Both the position numbers and the translations under genes were made by a program. 21,381 nt of DNA from positions 1 through 21,381 of the forward strand of contig JAAYLQ010000016.1 of the NCBI GenBank assembly GCA_012521805.1, in the 5' to 3' direction. The notes beneath the pieces were generated by a model that was given only the letters and a program-made list of their open reading frames with translations, made no database searches and had not been told where the DNA came from. Positions within the stretch are counted from its first letter, which is position 1, and each line of letters starts with the position of its first letter. Of this stretch, positions 1-7,363 are shown piece after piece. The stretch is from Bacillota bacterium. GTDB lineage: Bacteria > Bacillota > Limnochordia > Darwinibacteriales > DTU012.

Positions 1-887
1 CGAATAACTGCTGCGGGACTGAGAGCGTTAGCGATAAACTGAACTTCATCAGGAACCCAAGCAACAATATCGATTTTTTCACCATTAAGTTGGGACACTA
101 CTGCTTGAACCCTCATTCCCTTACTACCAACACAGGCTCCAACCGGATCAACGTTTTCGTCACGGCTGAACACAGCTATTTTCGAGCGGGATCCTGCTTC
201 TCGGGCAACAGACTTGATCTCAACAACGCCTGATTGAATCTCGGGAACTTCTAGTTCGAATAAATATTTTAGTAATCCAGGATGAGTACGGGATAAGAAA
301 ATCTGCGGTCCGCGGCTGGACTGCTTCACCTCGTTGATATAAAACTTCATCCTTTGATTCGGTTCATATCTCTCTCCAGGTATCTGCTCGCTTACCGGGA
401 GCACTGCTTCAACTTTACCCAAGTCAATTATAACATTTCGGTGATCTATGCGCTGAATGATCCCATTGACGACGTCACCAGCACGATTTGCATACTCATT
501 GAAGATAATCGAACGCTCTGCTTCCCGAATCCGCTGAATCACCACTTGTTTCGCTGTTTGAGCAGCAATTCGCCCAAAATCTTTTGGTGTAACCTCTTCT
601 TCAACGATATCGCCGATGGTATAGTTAGGGTCAATTGCTTTGGCTTCCTCCAGGGAAATTTCCTGTTTAGGATCGGTAACATCATCCACCACTTTGCGTC
701 GGGAATACACATTAATAGCCCCTGTTGTTTCGTCGAGGTCAACTCTGACGCTTGCGTTAGAACTTAAGTTAAAATTACGCTTATATGCTGAGACGATTGC
801 AGTCTCAATCGCCTCAATCAGTACATCCTTAGAGATCCCACGCTCCTTTTCTAAATCTTTGAGTGCCCCAATTAACTCCAGATTCAT
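1..887 (-). CDS. nusA: Transcription termination/antitermination factor NusA (N-terminal 295 residues; runs off the window)
   Basis: NusA binds RNA polymerase and nascent RNA and modulates pausing, termination and antitermination. I translated this from an ATG at 887; the frame stays open to the window edge, so the C-terminal part is missing. Visible in order: an N-terminal RNAP-binding domain (about 1-125, starting MNLELIGALKDLEKERGISK), an S1 RNA-binding domain (about 135-200, with GDVVNGIIQRIDHRNVIIDL), and the first KH domain (from about 230, with the GACVGSKGMRVQ loop near 250-261). The start has AGGAGG about 9 nt upstream, and the gene begins 19 nt after the rimP stop, so the two are co-transcribed. 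rimP-nusA is the standard bacterial order. I see no internal damage. Confidence 0.97.
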   Translation of the reverse strand, partial: MNLELIGALKDLEKERGISKDVLIEAIETAIVSAYKRNFNLSSNASVRVDLDETTGAINVYSRRKVVDDVTDPKQEISLEEAKAIDPNYTIGDIVEEEVTPKDFGRIAAQTAKQVVIQRIREAERSIIFNEYANRAGDVVNGIIQRIDHRNVIIDLGKVEAVLPVSEQIPGERYEPNQRMKFYINEVKQSSRGPQIFLSRTHPGLLKYLFELEVPEIQSGVVEIKSVAREAGSRSKIAVFSRDENVDPVGACVGSKGMRVQAVVSQLNGEKIDIVAWVPDEVQFIANALSPAAVI

Positions 888-906
888 CTCTAACTTGCCT
901 CCTGTT

Positions 907-1368
907 TTAAAACTCAACAGCTAAACGAGCTTTTGCTATCTGATCATGGGGAATTTCAACTAATTTTCCCTGAACATCCACGGTCACAATGCCTGACTTA
1001 AAAGCAGTTAACTTGCCTTCAAACTCTTTTCGGCCGTCAATCGCTTGATAGGTTCTTATGTTCACCAGCCTGCCGTTAAAGCGTTCAAAATCTTCCGGTT
1101 TCTTTAATGGACGCTCCAGGCCTGGGGATGATACTTCTAATGTATAAGGATGATTGATTGGGTCTGCCTCATCAAGTAGATCGCTCAAACGCAGAGTTAC
1201 TTTACGGCAGTCCTCCACATCTACACCACCCGGCTTGTCTATATAAACCCGCAAAAAGTAATTACCGCCTTCCTTCACATACTCCAAGTCAACCAGTTCA
1301 AGATCGGTTCCGGCGATAGTCTCATCCATCCAATCAGCAACAAGCTTCAGCAGCTCGCTTTTTTTCAT
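907..1368 (-). CDS. rimP: Ribosome maturation factor RimP
   Basis: RimP is a cytoplasmic factor needed for maturation of the 30S subunit. The 153-residue product has the usual family length. It has the N-terminal alpha/beta domain with the LRVYIDKPGGVDVEDC segment (about 38-55) and the conserved YTLEVSSPGLERPL motif (about 75-90), followed by the C-terminal SH3-like barrel (about 95-150). The ATG at 1368 is preceded by AGGAG and a 9-nt spacer (TGGGTAAAA). That spacer region is perfectly complementary to part of a hairpin in the leader. The gene is first in a rimP-nusA unit with its own promoter, separated from polC by 211 nt. Identification is firm; regulation is inferred. Confidence 0.96.
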   Translation of the reverse strand: MKKSELLKLVADWMDETIAGTDLELVDLEYVKEGGNYFLRVYIDKPGGVDVEDCRKVTLRLSDLLDEADPINHPYTLEVSSPGLERPLKKPEDFERFNGRLVNIRTYQAIDGRKEFEGKLTAFKSGIVTVDVQGKLVEIPHDQIAKARLAVEF

Positions 1369-1492
1369 TTTTACCCACTCCTAAGCAGATTTATATTATG
1401 CTTTCATGGTTAATCTGTACCTGCATTTTCGCAATTATACGGAGTACAAATCACAGCATCTCGGCTATAAATATGTAAAAGAGTGGGTAAAA
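1369..1492 (-). promoter_or_regulatory. rimP leader with 12-nt complement between hairpin 3' side and rimP SD region
   Basis: On the transcribed strand, TTTTACCCACTC (1492 to 1481, loop plus 3' arm of the leader hairpin) is the exact reverse complement of GAGTGGGTAAAA (1380 to 1369), which covers the 3' half of the rimP Shine-Dalgarno sequence and the spacer up to the ATG. The 5' arm of the hairpin (AGAGTGGGT, 1500 to 1492) contains the same GAGTGGGT as the SD region, so both compete for one partner. Either the hairpin forms and the SD is free, or the hairpin is open and the SD is masked. A second TATAAT sits at 1439-1434 but has no convincing -35. The repeat is directly visible; a switching role is inference. 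Confidence 0.55.
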
Positions 1493-1500
1493 CCCACTCT
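1471..1500 (-). terminator. Terminator-like hairpin with broken U-tract in the rimP-nusA leader
   Basis: Transcribed strand: AGAGTGGGT, loop TTT, ACCCACTCT (9 perfect base pairs), then TTTTACATATTT. The U-tract is interrupted, so intrinsic termination would be weak. It lies about 80 nt downstream of the polC stop, but also only about 24 nt downstream of a promoter start point near 1524, so it can act on polC read-through transcripts and on new rimP-nusA transcripts. Weak hairpins with imperfect U-tracts are the kind of site stimulated by NusA. Confidence 0.6.
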
Positions 1501-1530
1501 CCCAAAGAACGATATTCTTGCGGCACCATT

Positions 1531-1559
1531 ATTATAGCACAATCTGTACAGTGAAGCAA
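1531..1559 (-). promoter_or_regulatory. Sigma-A type promoter for rimP-nusA
   Basis: Transcribed strand: TTGCTT (1559 to 1554), 17-nt spacer, TATAAT (1536 to 1531). A TG one base before the -10 (TGCTATAAT) gives an extended -10. The -10 and spacing are ideal; the -35 matches consensus only in TTG. The predicted start is near 1524, about 150 nt upstream of the rimP ATG. Confidence 0.7.
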
Positions 1560-1579
1560 CAGCCGATTTCCAACTGCAT

Positions 1580-4045
1580 TTATCCAAACAAGCTCAGCTG
1601 ATTAGTTTCGGACATTCCTTCTAGGCACCTGTGATTAGTCAATGCGTCGATTACAGTTCTACTCACCTTGGCTCTCTGGCGCAGATCCTCGATGGACAGG
1701 AACTCCCCGTCTTCTCGTGCTTCAGCTATGGACGCTGCTGCATTCATGCCTACGCCATCAAGAGAAACCAGGGGTAAAAGAAGTTTATTCTCGTCAACCG
1801 GGATCACTCTCGTGGCATCAGATTTGTATAGATCTACAGGTAGAAATTCAATCCCCCGCGCCATCGCTTCCAGAACGGTTCTTAATACAGTTGCAACCTC
1901 AGCGTCCTTGGCGGTGGCGTCATTGCCTCTTCCGTCAATGGCAGCTATTTCGGACCGGATATACTGCTCTCCCTGCACAATCGTATCCGCATTCACATGG
2001 TCAATTTCCACGCTTAAAAAGGTTGCGTAAAAAGCTGCTGGGTGATGTACTTTAAAATATGCCGCCCGATAAGCAGTGAAAGCATAGGCAACAGCGTGGG
2101 CTTTCGGAAACATGTATTTGATCTTGAAGCATGATTCAATGTACCAATCTGGAACATCAAACTGCTTCATCAGTTTAATATCCTCATCAGTGAGGCCGCG
2201 TCCCTTGCGGACCTGTTCCATAATGCGAAAGGCATCGCTGGCAGAGACACCTTTATGCATCAGATAAACCATAATGTCGTCACGACAGGCAATTACGTTC
2301 TTAAAGTCTGTAACCTTATCTCGAATCAGGTTCTGGGCATTGTTCAACCAAACGTCAGTACCATGGGTCAAACCCATAATTGCCACTAAATCGGCAAAAG
2401 TGGTTGGCAGAATATCTTCCAAAACTTGGCGAGTAAAACCTGTTCCAAACTCAGGAACTCCTAAAGTGCCGATGGGAGTGCCAATTTGTTCTTCTGTAAC
2501 CCCTAAAGATTCCAGCCCTCTAAAGATGGCCATGGTGTCAGGATCGTCCATGGGAATATCGGTAACCTTGACACCGCTGAATTCTTCAAACATCCGCATC
2601 ATGGTGGGACCCTTGTGACCTAGGTTATCTAGTTTGACCAAACTGTCGTGGATGTAACTGAACTCGAAATGAGTAGTAACAACACCACTCTTTGGGTCGT
2701 TAGCTGGATATTGAATCGGGGTAAAATCGAAAATTTCCATGTCCTTTGGGACAACAATCATTCCGCCTGGATGCTGTCCGGTAGTACGCTTGACGCCTAC
2801 TAACTTTTTCACCATGCGGTTAATTTCAGCCTTGCGCTTAACCTGATTGGTCTCATCTAAATAGTTTTTGACAAATCCAAATGCTGTTTTGTCTGCTAGT
2901 GTTCCGACTGTTCCAGCCCGGAACACATACTCCTCACCAAACAGTTCCTCAGTGTATTTTTGAATAGTAGCTTGATATTCTCCGCTGAAATTCAAATCAA
3001 TATCGGGAACTTTATCTCCATCAAAACCAAGGAATACTTCAAATGGAATATCGAATCCATCTCGATGCAGCGGTTTACCGCATTCCGGGCAATTTTTACG
3101 GGGCAGGTCAATACCGGCTCCCACTTCACCGCTGGTGAAAAATTCATGATAATGGCAGTCGAGACATAAATAATGAGGAGGAAGCGGATTTACCTCAGTA
3201 ATTCCACTCATACAGGCTGCAAAAGAGGAGCCAACCGATCCACGGGAACCGACCATGTAACCATCAGAATTCGACTTCTGTACCAGCTGCCTAGCAGTCC
3301 AATATAGACCAGCATAGCCGTTGCCGATAATAGCCTTTAATTCCTTTTGCAGTCTCTGCTCTACTAATTGCGGCAGCGGGTCCCCATACAGCTGGCGAGC
3401 CGTTTCATAACACAATTTCTCGAGATTCTCTTCAGCATTCGGAATCTTCGGTGGGTGCAGTCCTTGGGGAATCGGAATGATCTCCTCTATTTGCTCTGCA
3501 ATCAAGTTCGAATTTGTAACCACAACTTCATACGCCAGCTCTTCACCTAAATAATCAAACTCACTCAACATTTCCTCAGTGGTGCGGAAGTAAAGGGGTG
3601 CCTGCCTTTCAGCATCTTCAAAACCCTGCCCCCGCAGTAAAATAGTGCGGTAGACAGCATCCTCCGGACGCAGAAAGTGAACATCACATGTGGCAACCAC
3701 AGGAATTTCGAGCTCTTTACCTAGGCTGCAGATCAGGCGGTTAATATTTTTTAGATCTTCTGCATTACTGACTCGACTAGTCCCAATTAAAAACTCATTG
3801 TTGCCTAGAGGTTGGATCTCAAGATAATCGTAAAAACTGGCGATCTCCCGCACGCGGGGATCACGATTTAAACAGGCTTGGTACACTTCTCCCTGCTCGC
3901 AAGCAGCGCCGAGAATTAATCCTTCCCGGTGTTCCTCAAGCAGTTTCCGGGGAATTCGCGGTCTGCGGTAGAAATACTCTAAATGGGAATATGAAACGAG
4001 CTTATAGAGATTTTTAAGGCCGGCCTGGTTTTTAGCTAATATCAC
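1580..4045 (-). CDS. polC: DNA polymerase III PolC, C-terminal part (rest of PHP, palm, fingers, clamp-binding tail), downstream of an in-frame TAA
   Basis: PolC is the replicative polymerase of low-GC Gram-positives. From the GTG at 4045 this open frame gives 821 residues, but PolC similarity continues upstream in the same frame through 24 more codons to the TAA at 4118-4120 (HGIKIIYGLEGYL..., RPYHIVI). It holds the last PHP ligands (Cys49, Asp121 and His123 of this fragment), the SRGSVGSS segment (about 267-274), a four-Cys zinc module (Cys294, 297, 319, 322), catalytic aspartates in PDIDLNFSGEYQ (about 347-358), the KRTTGQHPGG and MFPKAHAVAY motifs, and a C-terminal QLSLF clamp-binding motif. 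I find no good ribosome binding site next to the GTG, so separate translation is doubtful. The 3'-5' exonuclease normally inserted in the PHP domain is absent. Confidence 0.93.
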   Translation of the reverse strand: MILAKNQAGLKNLYKLVSYSHLEYFYRRPRIPRKLLEEHREGLILGAACEQGEVYQACLNRDPRVREIASFYDYLEIQPLGNNEFLIGTSRVSNAEDLKNINRLICSLGKELEIPVVATCDVHFLRPEDAVYRTILLRGQGFEDAERQAPLYFRTTEEMLSEFDYLGEELAYEVVVTNSNLIAEQIEEIIPIPQGLHPPKIPNAEENLEKLCYETARQLYGDPLPQLVEQRLQKELKAIIGNGYAGLYWTARQLVQKSNSDGYMVGSRGSVGSSFAACMSGITEVNPLPPHYLCLDCHYHEFFTSGEVGAGIDLPRKNCPECGKPLHRDGFDIPFEVFLGFDGDKVPDIDLNFSGEYQATIQKYTEELFGEEYVFRAGTVGTLADKTAFGFVKNYLDETNQVKRKAEINRMVKKLVGVKRTTGQHPGGMIVVPKDMEIFDFTPIQYPANDPKSGVVTTHFEFSYIHDSLVKLDNLGHKGPTMMRMFEEFSGVKVTDIPMDDPDTMAIFRGLESLGVTEEQIGTPIGTLGVPEFGTGFTRQVLEDILPTTFADLVAIMGLTHGTDVWLNNAQNLIRDKVTDFKNVIACRDDIMVYLMHKGVSASDAFRIMEQVRKGRGLTDEDIKLMKQFDVPDWYIESCFKIKYMFPKAHAVAYAFTAYRAAYFKVHHPAAFYATFLSVEIDHVNADTIVQGEQYIRSEIAAIDGRGNDATAKDAEVATVLRTVLEAMARGIEFLPVDLYKSDATRVIPVDENKLLLPLVSLDGVGMNAAASIAEAREDGEFLSIEDLRQRAKVSRTVIDALTNHRCLEGMSETNQLSLFG

Positions 4046-4117
4046 TATATGATAAGGCCGATCGTTTTCTTGATCAATTAGGTAACCCTCCAGGCCATAA
4101 ATGATCTTAATTCCATG

Positions 4118-4120
4118 TTA
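4118..4120 (-). other. In-frame TAA stop inside polC, no frameshift
   Basis: On the transcribed strand the reading frame goes ...TTT GCA GGC AGA TAA CAT GGA ATT AAG... PolC similarity is unbroken on both sides: AYFAGR, then HGIKIIYGLE. In B. subtilis PolC the matching position is a lysine (...KKHGIKMIYG), so one base change (AAA to TAA) explains the stop. TAA ends rimP, rseP, cdsA, uppS, tsf and the glycosyltransferase gene here, so it is not reassigned. It may be a sequencing or assembly error, a real nonsense mutation, or a read-through site. Confidence 0.9.
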
Positions 4121-4990
4121 TCTGCCTGCAAAATATGCCGCGGGAAATGCCTGCACCACACCATGATCAGTAATTGCTACCGCAGGGTGGCCCCAGGCAG
4201 CCGCTTGACGAACTGCCTCTTCTACATCAAGCACCCCATCAAGGCCGCTCATTTTTGTATGTAAATGCAGCTCAACCCGCTTTTTTTCCGCATGATCTTG
4301 CAGAAGTGGCGGAGGCTCGGCGTAATTGAACTGATGAACCATTAGGGCAAGTTCCTGCTCAAAACTTTGAAATTGAACGTTTCCTTTAACCTCTAACCAC
4401 TGACCAACACTGATGTCAGGAATATCGTCTTCTGGCTCCAAAAATAATTTGCAGGTGATTGAATCTGTATGATCCCAAAGATCAAAAGTGACCAAAATTT
4501 TACCAGTGCGCAGAGTGCGCCGCTCAGAGGCAACAACCTCCCCTTTAATTGCGACATTGTTCTGTTCGATATCAATGTTATTGATGGGAATATGAGGCTG
4601 GTTGACCTCTCCCACCAGACTCCCCCGCTTTCTGCTGCGTCTCCTTCCTCCATTAGTTTGTTTAACAGGCTTGTCCTCCACAGCAACAATCGGAGGCGGT
4701 GTAAAGTTTTTGATCACATTAGCCATATAGCTGATATCGTCAACAGCTTCCAGTTCGTCCCAAACAAACTCAACTTGCTTTACTTGAGGGATTTCTGCTT
4801 TCAACTTTTCAGCTATATTATACCAAAATTCGTCAGTCCCCTGCCGCTGGCCGACAAGGTGAATTTTCCAGCTGTGGTTAGCCGAATCAACTTCTATATG
4901 TTTGATCTCCACTGATTTAGTAATTGGATCTGGAGACAAACTGGATAAGAAGTCGCTGCGATCCGGCTTAATCACATAAATAGCTCCCAA
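4118..4990 (-). CDS. polC: DNA polymerase III PolC, N-terminal part (N-terminal domain, OB fold, first half of PHP), ending at an in-frame TAA
   Basis: This 290-residue frame is the front of PolC. It has a short N-terminal domain (about 1-100), a basic linker (GGRRRSRKRG near 114-123), an OB fold (about 146-225, RTLRTGKILVTFDLWDHTDS), and the first half of the PHP domain: HLH at 242-244, Asp251, and the TDH motif at 274-276. It ends after AYFAGR at the in-frame stop. The start is a TTG at 4990 with AGGAGG 7 nt upstream, 23 nt after the glycosyltransferase stop. Read through, PolC would be about 1136 residues against about 1437 in B. subtilis. The difference is the missing exonuclease insertion plus a shorter N-terminal region. 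Alone, this fragment would lack the polymerase core. Confidence 0.92.
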   Translation of the reverse strand: MGAIYVIKPDRSDFLSSLSPDPITKSVEIKHIEVDSANHSWKIHLVGQRQGTDEFWYNIAEKLKAEIPQVKQVEFVWDELEAVDDISYMANVIKNFTPPPIVAVEDKPVKQTNGGRRRSRKRGSLVGEVNQPHIPINNIDIEQNNVAIKGEVVASERRTLRTGKILVTFDLWDHTDSITCKLFLEPEDDIPDISVGQWLEVKGNVQFQSFEQELALMVHQFNYAEPPPLLQDHAEKKRVELHLHTKMSGLDGVLDVEEAVRQAAAWGHPAVAITDHGVVQAFPAAYFAGR

Positions 4991-5013
4991 TCCTATTCCT
5001 CCTATACCGGAAG

Positions 5014-5640
5014 TTAGAGCTTAACTGCTCGTAATATCTCCCAATACATCTTTAAACGCAGGACAAACCCTTTAACAAAACCGCGCTTTTCTTCCTTCAT
5101 AACCTGCGACAGATCAGGAAGATGGACCATTTCCACCCTACAATGGTGACTCCGGGCGTAGCGCGAAAGGGTTACTTCCACTCCATAGCGGCTGTTTTCA
5201 ATCTCTGGGATTTGCTGAAAAAAGCTTCTGGTAACAGCCCTTTGTCCAGATAAAAATGGAGTTATCTTCTGCGCTAAATCAGTTGCTAAACGTCCATGTT
5301 CAAAAATACCAACAGTCATTTCTGCTCGCTGCTCGAGAATTGGGGATAGTAGATCAGCGATATGTTTTTTGTTTAAGCCGACTAGGTCTGCATCGACAAA
5401 CAAAAACACATCAGCACCGGTATGTTTCGTTCCGGCGAGCATTGCCCCGCCTTTACCAAGATTCTTCTCTAACTCAATTACTTTAGCTCCAGCTTCGCGG
5501 GCAACCTCTGCTGTCTGATCTTGGGATCCATCACTGACCACAATGATTTCATCGATCAGTGGTGAGGCTTTGAGTGCTGAGATAACCGTACCAACAGTCT
5601 GCTCCTCATTGTAAGCTGGTACTATCGCAGCCACTTTCAT
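5014..5640 (-). CDS. Family 2 (GT-A fold) glycosyltransferase
   Basis: This 208-residue protein is a probable inverting glycosyltransferase that uses a nucleotide sugar. The N-terminus MKVAAIVPAYNEEQTVG is the GT2 nucleotide-binding strand and loop. It is followed by EIIVVSDGSQDQT (about 32-44), GKGGAMLAG (about 63-71) and the metal-binding DAD motif (about 83-85, FLFVDADL). LSGQRAVTR (near 130) resembles the acceptor-side motif of dolichyl-phosphate-mannose or GpgS-like enzymes. There are no membrane segments, so it is probably cytoplasmic or peripheral. I chose the ATG at 5640 over 5646 because AGGAG lies 7 nt from the former and almost abuts the latter. That SD overlaps the proS stop, so the gene is coupled to proS. 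Donor and acceptor cannot be told from sequence. Confidence 0.85.
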   Translation of the reverse strand: MKVAAIVPAYNEEQTVGTVISALKASPLIDEIIVVSDGSQDQTAEVAREAGAKVIELEKNLGKGGAMLAGTKHTGADVFLFVDADLVGLNKKHIADLLSPILEQRAEMTVGIFEHGRLATDLAQKITPFLSGQRAVTRSFFQQIPEIENSRYGVEVTLSRYARSHHCRVEMVHLPDLSQVMKEEKRGFVKGFVLRLKMYWEILRAVKL

Positions 5641-5650
5641 ATTCATTCTC

Positions 5651-7348
5651 CTAACGATTCAAAAGTGATTTTATATGCTGCACAATTTCAGATAAAGGCA
5701 CCACAACTTTGGTTTTTGAACTGCGGATAAACAATTCAGCATTGCCATCCTGCAGCTGCTTAGGACCAATTGTTATTCGATATGGATAACCGATTAGATC
5801 AGCATCCTTGAATTTTACTCCAGGGCGTTCATTGCGATCATCGAGAATCACTTCAATCCCTGCTGCATTCAGCTCCTCGTACAGTTTTTCTGCAGCAGCT
5901 CTTTGTTCTTCATCTTTATAGCTAACTGGTACAATAATTACATGAAACGGCGCTACACTAATAGGCCAGCAGATGCCGTCTTCATCGTGATGCTGCTCAA
6001 TAATTGCCGCCATAGTCCGGCTGACCCCAATTCCATAGCAGCCCATCACAATCGGCTGTTCTTTACCGTTTTCATCAAGGAAGTTCGCTTTTAATGCCTT
6101 TGAATACTTCGTTCCAAGTTTAAATACCTGTCCGACCTCGGTACCGCGGGCACTTGTAAAAGTGCCTCCACAGCGAACACACTTATCTCCAGCTTTTGCT
6201 TCTCGAATGTCAGCTATCTTTGTAGGAATGTAATCACGATTGATATTGACATTGGCGATATGGGTATCGGCTTTATTTGCCCCGGCTACCGCGTTGACAA
6301 GCCCACTTACCGAGTAATCAGCAATAATCGGGATTTCAAGGCCGACAGGACCAGCAAATCCAACTGGAGCACCTGTGACTGCTTCAATTGTTCCAGCATC
6401 TGCGAGTACTAGTGTGTCGCACTGCAGCACTTTTTTCAGCTTGATCTCATTAATATTGTTATTCCCACTAACCAAAGCTGCTATTGGTTTATCATCAGCA
6501 AGATAGATCATGGTTTTAATCAAGCGGCTGGCATCAATCTCCAGCAGTTCAACAAGCTTCTCGATAGTAGTAACATTAGGAGTAGGAATTTCTTCTAAAG
6601 ACTGCCAACTGCCTTCCTCGGCCTCAAAAGGAGCACACTCTGCCCGTTCAACATTAGCCGCATAATCGCAATCCTGACAGTAAACGATCAGGTCTTCACC
6701 AGCATCTCCTAAAACCATAAATTCATGAGAATTATCGCCGCCAATTGCACCTGTGTCCGCTTCAACTGGACGAGTATCTAGTCCACAGCGGCTGAAAATA
6801 CGGGAATAAGCATCGTACATAGCTTGGTAACTCTTGTCCAAGCCCTCTTCATCCCGGTCAAAAGAGTACAGGTCTTTCATAATAAATTCGCGGCTGCGAA
6901 TTACACCAAAACGCGGTCTGATTTCATCTCGATACTTGTTCTGAATTTGATAAAGCATCAGCGGCAGCTGTTTGTATGAGCGGACATCTGCCCTAACCAA
7001 GGCGGTCACAATTTCTTCATGGGTTGGTCCAAGACAGAATTCCCGCTGATGGCGATCTGTAAGCCTGAACATTTCTTCACCATATTCATTCCACCGGCCT
7101 GACTCATGCCATAGTTCGGCAGGCTGGATAATCGGCAGCAGGATCTCCTGCCCTCCTGCCCGATTCAATTCTTCGCGAATTATATTCATGATTTTCTGCA
7201 AAACCCGCACGCCGAGGGGCAGATACGAATAGACACCTGACGCCGCTCTCCGCATGAGTCCGGCTCGCAGCATATATTGATGGCTGACTAATTCAGCTTC
7301 TGCAGGTACTTCCCTTAATGTTGGGGCATATATTTGTGAAACACGCAT
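5651..7348 (-). CDS. proS: Prolyl-tRNA synthetase (bacterial type, with editing insertion)
   Basis: ProS charges tRNA-Pro with proline in the cytosol. The product is 565 residues from the ATG at 7348, close to the B. subtilis enzyme (564). The upstream TTG at 7354 is rejected because the family begins MRxSxxxxPTLREVP. Class II motifs are visible: the motif 1 region (about 40-75), LGPTHEE (about 106-112), motif 2 RPRFGVIRSREFIMKD (about 144-159), and motif 3 GCYGIGVSRTMAAIIEQ (about 435-455), followed by an anticodon-binding domain. The segment from about 220 to 400 is the INS domain that edits mischarged alanine. The SD AGGAGG overlaps the ispG stop. The rseP-ispG-proS-polC order is common in Clostridia. 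Confidence 0.97.
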   Translation of the reverse strand: MRVSQIYAPTLREVPAEAELVSHQYMLRAGLMRRAASGVYSYLPLGVRVLQKIMNIIREELNRAGGQEILLPIIQPAELWHESGRWNEYGEEMFRLTDRHQREFCLGPTHEEIVTALVRADVRSYKQLPLMLYQIQNKYRDEIRPRFGVIRSREFIMKDLYSFDRDEEGLDKSYQAMYDAYSRIFSRCGLDTRPVEADTGAIGGDNSHEFMVLGDAGEDLIVYCQDCDYAANVERAECAPFEAEEGSWQSLEEIPTPNVTTIEKLVELLEIDASRLIKTMIYLADDKPIAALVSGNNNINEIKLKKVLQCDTLVLADAGTIEAVTGAPVGFAGPVGLEIPIIADYSVSGLVNAVAGANKADTHIANVNINRDYIPTKIADIREAKAGDKCVRCGGTFTSARGTEVGQVFKLGTKYSKALKANFLDENGKEQPIVMGCYGIGVSRTMAAIIEQHHDEDGICWPISVAPFHVIIVPVSYKDEEQRAAAEKLYEELNAAGIEVILDDRNERPGVKFKDADLIGYPYRITIGPKQLQDGNAELFIRSSKTKVVVPLSEIVQHIKSLLNR

Positions 7349-7363
7349 ATACAAACGAACCTC

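Noticed and set aside
354..924. Plus-strand open frames over nusA and rimP
   Set aside because: They are antisense shadows of nusA and rimP, with no SD and no recognisable domains.
1434..1439. Second TATAAT upstream of rimP as a separate promoter
   Set aside because: The matching -35 position reads GAGATG; no extended -10. Kept only as a remark in the leader entry.
1642..2055. Plus-strand open frames opposite polC
   Set aside because: They lie fully antisense to conserved PolC codons and have low-complexity, unrecognisable products.
4046..4120. Genetic code change or programmed recoding of TAA as an explanation of the polC stop
   Set aside because: TAA is the normal terminator of rimP, rseP, cdsA, uppS, tsf and the glycosyltransferase gene. 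There is no SECIS- or PYLIS-like feature I can point to, and those systems use TGA or TAG. Simple substitution or error is more likely.
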